DNA from: an uncultured Clostridium sp.
GTDB lineage: Bacteria; Bacillota; Clostridia; TANB77; CAG-508
Length of the DNA: 10,558 bases
Reading direction: 5' to 3'
Assembly: GCA_900556945.1 (NCBI GenBank)
Contig: USQP01000014.1
Span: 1 to 10,558, forward strand
The translations under genes and the position numbers were made by a program. The notes under the pieces were generated by a model that did not search any database, was not told where the DNA came from, and was given only the letters and a program-made list of their open reading frames with translations. This document shows, one piece after another, positions 1 through 5,489 of this stretch. How positions within the stretch are numbered: the stretch's first letter is position 1; every line of letters begins with the position of its first letter.

Positions 1-44
1 TAATATTTTCATATTTTCTCAACTTTCTTTTTTTATTATGATAA

Positions 45-500
45 TTATATTTTCATTTCAAAGTTATCATTTTTTTTATGTAAAAATGCATAAACTACAA
101 GGCATATTGTCCCTATCCACAGTGAATAAAAACCTATATTATAATATTGAAATGTATCAATTCCTAAAGTTGATGTTAGATAGATAGCAAATACTGCTAC
201 TAAAACAGTAGGAATAAGTGAAAATTTTGGATTTTCACAATCTTTTATTTTTCTTCCTATACTGGAATTAAATAAAGATGGAACATACTTTTCTACTAAA
301 TCTTTAAATATAAATAATAGGTTAGCTATTGCTAAAAGCATTATAATTTTACCTTCCCAGAATCCCCATAAAGAAACTGAATATTTATATCCAAATATGT
401 TATATTTAACATAAGGCATTATCGTACCTAATATCAGCCCCACGATTCCTATTGCTCCTAAGATTCTTGTTGTTTTACATTTTTCTATTATGTTATTCAT
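45..500 (-). CDS. small four-helix membrane protein, last visible gene of the SPFH operon
   Basis: This 151-residue protein has four predicted hydrophobic segments, at about residues 12-29, 48-66, 94-112 and 121-140. Short basic or polar linkers separate them, and the lysine-rich tail should be cytoplasmic. I do not recognise a named family or any catalytic motif. The ATG is chosen because a strong AAGGAGG-like site (minus strand, about 508-518) lies 7-8 bases upstream. The gene starts 39 bases after the stop of the zinc-ribbon gene on the same strand, so it is very likely the distal cistron of the same operon. By position it may be a membrane partner of the SPFH and zinc-ribbon proteins, comparable to YdjH in Bacillus, but that is inferred from context and not from sequence similarity. 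No convincing terminator follows it before the window edge, so the operon may continue. Confidence 0.8.
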   Translation of the reverse strand: MNNIIEKCKTTRILGAIGIVGLILGTIMPYVKYNIFGYKYSVSLWGFWEGKIIMLLAIANLLFIFKDLVEKYVPSLFNSSIGRKIKDCENPKFSLIPTVLVAVFAIYLTSTLGIDTFQYYNIGFYSLWIGTICLVVYAFLHKKNDNFEMKI

Positions 501-539
501 GATTCATCCCCCCTCCTTTATTTTTTTAAACTTTAATAA

Positions 540-1721
540 CTATTTAAAATTTGTAAATGAATTAAGCATGGTTTCACTTATACTCTGTCCACTAACTTTA
601 GTGTTATTAGCACCTATCATTCTTGAATTAGAAAGTCCTTTTTCATGTTTGATAAAATTATCAATTTTTCTTAAATTAAACATTCTCTTCTTGGTTTCTG
701 TTTCATGATGATGTCTTGCATTTGAATTTCTATATCTTAAATACATTACAAAGAAATATATGATGCCTGATAATAGGAATAGCCACTCATATTCAAAATC
801 CATTATCAAAGTGGCAAGCCATCCTAATAATTCTACCACAGCAGAAATACCTAATAATTTTGGCATATGGATTGGAACACTTCCCATTGTTTCTTTTGTT
901 CTCGCATTAACGGCTACATAATGTAATATACTATCATTTTCACCCTTTTTCTGTTGGTAACTATATAACCATACTGGCAAATAGGCTGTTTTCCATTGTT
1001 TACCTTTTACATCTAGTTGTTCCACTTGCCAATTGACACCACGATCATATTCTTTTAGTGTTTCATTTGCTGCAAATCTTGCTATATCTTTACTCTGAGT
1101 ATCTACTAAAGGTCTTAATTCATCAATATTCGTATCACGCTTTTCGGAAGTGTACCCCTTTAAGTAATTGGCATTGTATTTCACACTGTTTTCAATATCA
1201 AATGGCATAATGCTATTTATAACATTATTCGTTTTATTAGATTGTTTCTTTAATTTATCGGAACTTGATTCAACTGTTAATCCTTCCATTGTTAAATCAA
1301 AATCACGTTCTACTTCATATAAATCAGCATCATAATAAGTTCTTCTATTATCCCCGTTTCCACGTGTGTATCTTCTAACCTCATGTTCTCCTTGCCCTGA
1401 AAAGTGAGCATGTGAATTAATATCTACTACCATATAAGGAAAGTAAACTCCCATGATATTGTCAGTTGAAAATTCTTCTCTAAATTTTGGATGAGCGAAA
1501 AATTTTCTTTTCCCAACAAAGTTTTCAATTTGCTCTTTTGCTTCTGCTTTTGTTAAGTTAAATGGTAAAACTATGTCAGGAATAGCACCATTTGGGATTT
1601 GTTGGTTAACAGACAAAGTGTTTCGACACCAGTGGCATCTAGCGGTAGTAGTTTCTGATGTATCAATTACAACTTCAGCACCACAACTACTACACTTAAA
1701 GGTTATGACATTTCCGGGCAT
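540..1721 (-). CDS. zinc-ribbon membrane protein, C-terminal part (YdjG-like, frameshifted)
   Basis: This 393-residue frame begins with a TFIIB-type zinc ribbon: C10/C13 and C29/C32 form two CxxC knuckles. A long soluble domain follows, rich in aromatic and charged residues (about 45-285), then two membrane segments (about 288-306 and 312-329) and a basic, histidine-containing tail. The family sits beside SPFH proteins in Gram-positive bacteria. Bacillus YdjG, with tandem ribbons and membrane helices, is the closest model I know and takes part in recruiting a PspA-like protein to the membrane. No good ribosome binding site precedes the ATG at 1721, which lies inside the upstream zinc-ribbon frame. 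The reading frame continues the upstream one after a one-base shift, so the two are probably halves of one gene of about 476 residues. Translation by stop-start coupling from the overlapping frame is the alternative. The stop is TAG. Confidence 0.75.
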   Translation of the reverse strand: MPGNVITFKCSSCGAEVVIDTSETTTARCHWCRNTLSVNQQIPNGAIPDIVLPFNLTKAEAKEQIENFVGKRKFFAHPKFREEFSTDNIMGVYFPYMVVDINSHAHFSGQGEHEVRRYTRGNGDNRRTYYDADLYEVERDFDLTMEGLTVESSSDKLKKQSNKTNNVINSIMPFDIENSVKYNANYLKGYTSEKRDTNIDELRPLVDTQSKDIARFAANETLKEYDRGVNWQVEQLDVKGKQWKTAYLPVWLYSYQQKKGENDSILHYVAVNARTKETMGSVPIHMPKLLGISAVVELLGWLATLIMDFEYEWLFLLSGIIYFFVMYLRYRNSNARHHHETETKKRMFNLRKIDNFIKHEKGLSNSRMIGANNTKVSGQSISETMLNSFTNFK

Positions 1722-1971
1722 CTTCTACAATATCTTGTGTTCCTGAACCCATGATTTCGCCTTCTAGTTTGGTGATATCTGTTTCCATTCCTTGTATTTT
1801 TTCGGGTTCAAATTCATGTCTACAAAAATTGCATCTTAGTTTACCTGTTTTGGTATTTACAGATATGTCTGTTGAGCCACATTGAGGGCATTTATTTTGT
1901 CCATCTTTTGAACCTTCATCTGTTTTTACAATCCTTGGTTCATCATTGTTTAATAATTGATTAAGTGCCAC
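1696..1971 (-). CDS. N-terminal zinc-ribbon part of the same YdjG-like gene (frame truncated)
   Basis: This 91-residue frame carries one zinc ribbon, with C28/C31 and C47/C50 as CPQC and CNFC knuckles around a KTGKLRC turn. An acidic linker leads into the second ribbon encoded in the next frame. It starts with GTG at 1971. A TAA lies two codons upstream in frame, and a GGGGGTG ribosome binding site overlaps the end of the SPFH gene, whose stop is only 3 bases away, so translation is probably coupled. The last residues (ARKCHNL) look unrelated to the family, whereas the +1 frame at the same place reads smoothly into ITFKCSSCGAE. I therefore read this as the N-terminus of a frameshifted tandem-ribbon protein. 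A genuinely separate 91-residue zinc-ribbon protein is possible but less likely. Confidence 0.65.
   Translation of the reverse strand: MALNQLLNNDEPRIVKTDEGSKDGQNKCPQCGSTDISVNTKTGKLRCNFCRHEFEPEKIQGMETDITKLEGEIMGSGTQDIVEDARKCHNL
1714..1721 (-). other. frameshift junction between the two zinc-ribbon frames
   Basis: On the minus strand the bases read ATGCCCGG. Removing one C from the CCC run (1716-1718) turns GAT GCC CGG AAA TGT into GAT GCC GGA AAT GTC. This joins the 91-residue frame to the 393-residue frame without a gap and gives 476 residues from GTG 1971 to the TAG at 540. CGG is a rare codon in DNA this AT-rich, so a programmed +1 shift is conceivable. A one-base insertion or an assembly error is simpler. 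Confidence 0.7.
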
Positions 1972-1974
1972 GAT

Positions 1975-3138
1975 TTACACCCCCAAAAGTTTTTTCTTTT
2001 GTTCGTCATAATCTTCTTGTGTAATTAATCCTTCATCAAGCATTTTTTTAAATTTTGCTAATTTTTCATAAGGATCTTCCTCTAGTTGTGTACTGGTAGG
2101 TTGAGTGGGTTGTTGCATTCCTCCAACAGCACCTCCAACAGCGTTCATACCCATTCCCATAAATGCCATTGCTCCTGCTCCACCATTTGGATTTTCACCT
2201 GCAGCTTGGAATCCACGGCTAACTGCTTGTTGCATAAAAGAATTTCCACGAGCTCCTGATAAAGCATCTGCTTTTTTTACATCACTTAGTAATGCTTTTG
2301 TATCATCATCATATTCGATTGCTTGAATGGCAACTTTTACGATTTCAAGTCCACGGTCAGTTTTCCATTGGTAACCTTCTTCAACTGCTTGTGATAGACT
2401 TTTTGCAAATCCTATTTGATCTCCTTGTATTTTTGTAATACGATTTCCTTTATCAGGATCGTTTGTATAGTTAGAAAAAGCAGCAGATAAACTACTTACA
2501 ACTTCGTTGAATAATTGAGCTCCCGCGTCATTATCCATATCTGCAAAATCAAAAACTTCTCCATCTGATAAATATGTTGCTGGAACAAAGTTTTTTATAA
2601 ATAAAATAGGATCAATTATTTTTAATGTATAAGTACCTCTTGTTACTGCACCTACTTGAGCATTTAGATAAGCATCATCCCAGTAAATTTCTGATTGTGT
2701 TCCAAATCGATTATTTGGTATTTCTTTTAAATTCACATAGAATGCTGTTTGCTGAGAACCTGGTTGTCCACCATATTTAAATCTTTCCCAACTTTGAGTA
2801 ATGAGAGATGATACCATTCCGTCTCCTGAGAAAATTGATTTTGAATTAGGGTCGTCCGATGAATAGATAAATCCTCCTGGTTCTGTAATACATCCTGTTA
2901 TTGCTCCTTCTTGCATTGTTATAAGAGCCATTCCTTCAGGTACAACTATTTTACTTCCATTTGAAATAATGTTATCAGAACCTTTTGTGTTAGAACCCCT
3001 ACCTGCATTTGTACCTTGTGGTACTGCTGGATAAATACCTGCTGTTGCTGGAACTCCTGACATAGGAACAATAAAATCCTTCCATTGATCGGCAAAAGTT
3101 CCTCCTATTGCTCCTGTAAATGCCTTTATAAATCCCAT
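1975..3138 (-). CDS. SPFH-domain 'virion core'-type protein with C-terminal SHOCT domain (YdjI-like)
   Basis: This 387-residue protein is the first gene of the operon. Residues about 60-290 form an SPFH (stomatin/prohibitin/flotillin) domain of the YdjI type. Residues about 311-342 are a glycine-, alanine- and methionine-rich flexible linker. Residues about 355-386 (DPYEKL, FKKMLDEGLIT, YDEQKKKLL) are a SHOCT domain, a short helical oligomerisation module often found at protein C-termini. There is no signal peptide or membrane helix, so it should act at the cytoplasmic face. In Bacillus subtilis, YdjI is an SPFH protein that works with membrane proteins YdjG and YdjH to localise a PspA homologue during envelope stress. 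The same type of partner lies immediately downstream here. The start follows a perfect AAGGAGGT site at 3145-3152. The gene is full length for the family. Confidence 0.9.
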   Translation of the reverse strand: MGFIKAFTGAIGGTFADQWKDFIVPMSGVPATAGIYPAVPQGTNAGRGSNTKGSDNIISNGSKIVVPEGMALITMQEGAITGCITEPGGFIYSSDDPNSKSIFSGDGMVSSLITQSWERFKYGGQPGSQQTAFYVNLKEIPNNRFGTQSEIYWDDAYLNAQVGAVTRGTYTLKIIDPILFIKNFVPATYLSDGEVFDFADMDNDAGAQLFNEVVSSLSAAFSNYTNDPDKGNRITKIQGDQIGFAKSLSQAVEEGYQWKTDRGLEIVKVAIQAIEYDDDTKALLSDVKKADALSGARGNSFMQQAVSRGFQAAGENPNGGAGAMAFMGMGMNAVGGAVGGMQQPTQPTSTQLEEDPYEKLAKFKKMLDEGLITQEDYDEQKKKLLGV

Positions 3139-3205
3139 AAAAAAACCTCCTTTTTTTCTTTCTTTTTTTTCAAGATTTTATATCTTTCGACATAAACTTT
3201 TCTTA

Positions 3206-3234
3206 ATTTTAATTCTTTAGAAACAAAAAGTCAA
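3206..3234 (-). promoter_or_regulatory. sigma-A-type promoter of the SPFH operon
   Basis: The minus strand reads TTGACT (3234-3229), a 17-base spacer, then TAAAAT (3211-3206). This predicts a start near 3199 and a leader of about 60 bases before the SPFH ATG. The equivalent Bacillus operon is driven by the stress sigma factor SigW, but I see no SigW-like TGAAAC element here, so control is probably by a housekeeping promoter plus a regulator. Confidence 0.65.
3213..3224. promoter_or_regulatory. candidate operator inside the SPFH promoter spacer
   Basis: The bases TTCTTTAGAAAC contain the inverted arms TTCT and AGAA and lie between the -35 and -10 elements of the operon promoter. A near-identical TTCTAGAAAC occurs at 3321-3330 before the divergent XRE gene. 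A shared operator for that regulator is an inference from position and similarity only. Confidence 0.25.
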
Positions 3235-3300
3235 TACGATAGAAATAATTTTATGCAATTTTTAACTCTATTGATTATTTTATTATTAAATTGTTCATTC

Positions 3301-3306
3301 TATAAT
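3301..3306 (+). promoter_or_regulatory. probable -10 element of the XRE regulator gene
   Basis: A perfect TATAAT lies 37 bases before the ATG of the regulator. At the expected spacing the -35 region is only T-rich (about 3278-3283), so this promoter is weak by consensus and could need help or be autoregulated. Confidence 0.4.
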
Positions 3307-3320
3307 TAAATAAAAGGTGA

Positions 3321-3330
3321 TTCTAGAAAC
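3321..3330. promoter_or_regulatory. candidate operator upstream of the XRE regulator gene
   Basis: TTCTAGAA is a perfect 8-base palindrome followed by AC, just downstream of the TATAAT. It matches the site at 3213-3224 except for two central bases. Its position in the expected transcribed leader would suit autorepression. This is speculative. Confidence 0.25.
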
Positions 3331-3342
3331 AATGGAGGTTCC

Positions 3343-3684
3343 ATGAAAGAAAAAGAAGTAAAATCAGAGCGAATGAAAAAAGTAGGAGAACAAATCTATG
3401 TATTTCGTAAAAGACGTGGATATACAAGAGAAAAGCTTGCTGAAAAAAGTAATATTTCTCCTAATTATTTATATAATATAGAAATGGGAAATAAAATACC
3501 AAATGTACTGATTTTTTTGGATATATGTGAAGCTTTAAATATTCCTACTGGAAAGATACTAACTCCTGCTCTTGAAAATCAATTTAATTCATTTATGGAA
3601 GACATTTCGGATGATTTTGATAAATTAACGAATAAAGAAATAGATTTTATAAAAAATTCAATTCATTTTTTAGCGAACAATTAA
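3343..3684 (+). CDS. XRE-family helix-turn-helix transcriptional regulator
   Basis: This 113-residue protein has a Cro/C1-type helix-turn-helix domain at about residues 16-73. The recognition region is YTREKLAEKSNISPNYLYNIEMG, followed by the usual fifth helix with IPTGKIL. The C-terminal 40 residues are acidic and probably helical (FMEDISDDFDKL, KEIDFIKNSIHFL), perhaps for dimerisation. There is no ligand-binding or peptidase domain. A GGAGGT site at 3334-3339 sets the start. The gene is divergent from the SPFH operon across a 204-base intergenic region and ends at a bidirectional terminator, so it is its own transcription unit. The divergent layout suggests it regulates the SPFH operon, itself, or both, but no target is proven. 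Confidence 0.88.
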   Translation: MKEKEVKSERMKKVGEQIYVFRKRRGYTREKLAEKSNISPNYLYNIEMGNKIPNVLIFLDICEALNIPTGKILTPALENQFNSFMEDISDDFDKLTNKEIDFIKNSIHFLANN

Positions 3685-3716
3685 ATTATAAATTTTTATC
3701 AGTAGAAGATTACAAT

Positions 3717-3750
3717 AAAAAAGTATGTGTAATAATTACACATACTTTTT
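3717..3750. terminator. bidirectional intrinsic terminator between XRE gene and capA
   Basis: A perfect 10-base stem GTATGTGTAA / TTACACATAC (3723-3732 and 3736-3745) has a 3-base loop. It is flanked by AAAAAA on the left and TTTTT on the right, so each strand has a U-tract. It serves the convergent genes on both sides. Confidence 0.85.
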
Positions 3751-3753
3751 ACT

Positions 3754-5007
3754 TTAAAACTCTGGTCCAACAATATTTTTTATTTTTTCAAGTTGAACTT
3801 TCAAATCTTGATAAGTAGATTGCCCAATCGAAGTATCCATGCCATTTTCGTAGTCACGAATAGATTGTTCAATATCTAATACTTTCATTCTTTTTAACTT
3901 AGAAGAAGCTCCCTTATACATATAAATAGGTATGTAATTTGCTTTATCTATTGTAATTTTTCCATCAGAATGTTTGGTTATAGTCAAATTCAAAATAATA
4001 GAATTTCTGGTGTTCTCTGCATTTTGGTCACAAATAAAATTACCACAAGCATAAATAACAAAACCGTCTTTTGTCGTTCCATCTTCTAGAGTAACCGTTC
4101 TTTTTTCCATTGGTTCTAATACGTGAGGATGATTTCCTAAAATAACGTCTATACCATTTTCAAACAAGAAATCAGCTAATTCCTCTTGTTCTGCATTTGC
4201 CGTCGTTCTATACTCTGTGCCCCAATGCATACAAGCTACTATCATATCAACATCTTGCGATTTTGCAGATTCAATATCTTTCTTTATTAAGTCTTTATCA
4301 ATCAGATTAACACAAAATTCTTTATCAGATGGAACTGGAATGCCATTTGTTCCGTAGGTATAATTAATAAATGCTATTTTTACACCTTTTACATCTGTAA
4401 TAAAAATTTGATCTCGTTCTTCTTGGGTTTTATAAGTTCCAAGATGTTTCAGACCAGCTTCATCTAAAACATCAATTGTTTTCGATAAACCACTAAAGCC
4501 CATATCTAAACAATGATTTCCCGCTGTTGTAATCATATCAAGACCCATTTCTTTTAAGGCATAAGCTAAAGAATCGGGAGAATTAAAGGTTGGATAATTA
4601 CTATATCCGCGTTCTTTCCCAGCAAAACTTGTTTCTAAATTTCCTATTGAAAGATCGGTAGCTTCAAAATAATGTTTGATATCTTCAAATACATAAGAAA
4701 AGTCATAAGTATCTGTATCTTTATTATAAGCATCCCAATATTGTGTATTATGGCATAAGACATCGCCAATGGCTGTCATGGTAAATGTTGTATCCTCTTC
4801 TTCTTGATTTTCAGAATCGGACAATTCTGAATGATTGTTATGATTGATGTTGGTAGCAGAAATGTCTTGAGATTCATGGTTATTTTTTTGATCATAAAAA
4901 ATGGCAAGAGCAATTAAAAAAATGGCTAAAATTAGTAAAAAAACGATAAAATTTTTAAAATATTTTTTATAATTTATATGACTGTAATTGTTCAAATTTT
5001 TTTTCAT
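3754..5007 (-). CDS. CapA-family membrane-anchored metallophosphatase-like protein
   Basis: This 417-residue protein has a basic N-terminus, one membrane segment (about 17-37) that should act as an uncleaved anchor, and a polar acidic linker (40-74). The rest is a PGA_cap/CapA domain exposed outside the cell. Visible family motifs are GDVL (81-84), GNLETSF with N123 and E125, AGNHCLDMG with N164 and H165, MHWGTEY with H261, GNHPHVLEP with H293 and H295, and YACGNF (319-324). These are the metal-binding positions of the calcineurin-like fold and all look intact. The founding CapA takes part in poly-gamma-glutamate capsule export or anchoring, but most solitary homologues have no proven role. 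No capB, capC or pgs partners are present, so a capsule function should not be assumed. An AGGGAG site lies 7 bases before the ATG. Confidence 0.88.
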   Translation of the reverse strand: MKKNLNNYSHINYKKYFKNFIVFLLILAIFLIALAIFYDQKNNHESQDISATNINHNNHSELSDSENQEEEDTTFTMTAIGDVLCHNTQYWDAYNKDTDTYDFSYVFEDIKHYFEATDLSIGNLETSFAGKERGYSNYPTFNSPDSLAYALKEMGLDMITTAGNHCLDMGFSGLSKTIDVLDEAGLKHLGTYKTQEERDQIFITDVKGVKIAFINYTYGTNGIPVPSDKEFCVNLIDKDLIKKDIESAKSQDVDMIVACMHWGTEYRTTANAEQEELADFLFENGIDVILGNHPHVLEPMEKRTVTLEDGTTKDGFVIYACGNFICDQNAENTRNSIILNLTITKHSDGKITIDKANYIPIYMYKGASSKLKRMKVLDIEQSIRDYENGMDTSIGQSTYQDLKVQLEKIKNIVGPEF

Positions 5008-5039
5008 AAAAATACTCCCTTTTATTTTTTTATATCAAT

Positions 5040-5068
5040 AAAATATCACAAAAGAGTTTTTTTTTCAA
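5040..5068 (-). promoter_or_regulatory. promoter of the capA-like gene
   Basis: The minus strand reads TTGAAA (5068-5063), a 17-base spacer, then TATTTT (5045-5040), preceded by TGA as an extended -10. The predicted start is near 5033, about 25 bases before the ATG. Confidence 0.55.
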
Positions 5069-5096
5069 CAAAATGTATAATTAAAATAAAACAGCA

Positions 5097-5102
5097 TATA
5101 AT
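5097..5102 (+). promoter_or_regulatory. possible -10 element for the DUF378 gene
   Basis: A perfect TATAAT lies 35 bases before the ATG of the small membrane protein gene. A second TATAAT occurs at 5076-5081. Neither has a recognisable -35 at 16-18 bases in this A/T-rich stretch, so which one is used cannot be told. Confidence 0.35.
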
Positions 5103-5137
5103 AAAAACAAAAAACAAAATTGAGAGGAGAAAGAAAT

Positions 5138-5326
5138 ATGAAAGTAATTGATAAAATAGCTTTAGTTTTAATTATAATTGGGGCTATTAACTGGGGGCTA
5201 ATTGGAATTTTTCATTTTAATTTAGTAGCTGCCATATTTGGAGATATGACTCTAATAGCAAGAATTATTTACGGGTTAGTAGGCTTATCAGGATTATGGG
5301 GCATTAAATTATTGTTTGATGACTAA
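5138..5326 (+). CDS. DUF378 family small membrane protein (YuzA-like)
   Basis: This 62-residue protein has two predicted membrane helices (about residues 5-28 and 41-59) and the family hallmark INWGLIG with a downstream LVGLSGLWGI segment. DUF378 proteins are widespread in Firmicutes and of unknown function. I chose the ATG at 5138 because GAGAGGAG at 5122-5129 is a well-placed ribosome binding site. An in-frame TTG at 5120 would put that site inside the coding sequence. The gene is divergent from the capA-like gene and is followed by hairpins, so it looks monocistronic. Confidence 0.85.
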   Translation: MKVIDKIALVLIIIGAINWGLIGIFHFNLVAAIFGDMTLIARIIYGLVGLSGLWGIKLLFDD

Positions 5327-5355
5327 ATTCTAAGTAGGATGATAAAAAGTAGATA

Positions 5356-5381
5356 TATTTTTTATTATAATATAAAAAATA
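5356..5381. repeat. A/T-only perfect inverted repeat after the DUF378 gene
   Basis: TATTTTTTAT and ATAAAAAATA are perfect 10-base arms around a 6-base loop TATAAT. With no G-C pairs the hairpin is weak. It may be chance in A/T-rich DNA or help transcription end after the small gene. Confidence 0.35.
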
Positions 5382-5391
5382 ATGAGTAGAT

Positions 5392-5423
5392 AAGGCATTC
5401 TTTCAATGGAAAAGAGTGCCTTT
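5392..5423 (+). terminator. terminator-like hairpin between DUF378 gene and abc-f gene
   Basis: AAGGCATTCTTT pairs with AAAGAGTGCCTT (5392-5403 and 5411-5422) over 12 pairs with one G-T, around a 7-base loop. The T-run after it is short (TTT, then AACAT), so termination may be partial. Its place between the DUF378 stop and a new promoter fits a terminator. Confidence 0.6.
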
Positions 5424-5430
5424 AACATAC

Positions 5431-5459
5431 TTGAAAATAATTAGAAAATATTATATAAT
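5431..5459 (+). promoter_or_regulatory. sigma-A-type promoter of the abc-f / tex unit
   Basis: TTGAAA (5431-5436), a 17-base spacer and a perfect TATAAT (5454-5459) predict a start near 5466. The leader is short, about 24 bases, leaving no room for an attenuator ORF such as those that control antibiotic-resistance ABC-F genes. Confidence 0.75.
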
Positions 5460-5489
5460 ACGAAAGATTTGAAATTAGGAGGATAAGAA

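Noticed and set aside
1..12. An ATG on the minus strand at 12-10 followed by three sense codons, a possible start of another operon gene.
   Set aside because: Only four codons are visible and the upstream GTTGAG is a weak ribosome binding site, so a gene cannot be supported.
38..77. ATGATAA ... TTATCAT hairpin followed by a run of T on the plus strand, terminator-like.
   Set aside because: The loop is about 19 bases, the 7-base stem is almost all A/T, it overlaps the end of a minus-strand gene, and no plus-strand gene leads into it.
2105..2326. 73-codon plus-strand open frame opposite the SPFH gene, rich in proline and alanine.
   Set aside because: It is the complement of the glycine/methionine/alanine-rich linker of the SPFH protein and not an independent gene.
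3754..5007. Poly-gamma-glutamate capsule locus.
   Set aside because: Only the CapA-like gene is present; no synthetase (capB) or capC partners flank it, so a capsule operon is not supported.
5120..5137. In-frame TTG start extending the DUF378 protein by six residues.
   Set aside because: It would place the clear GAGAGGAG ribosome binding site within the coding region; the ATG at 5138 gives the usual family N-terminus.
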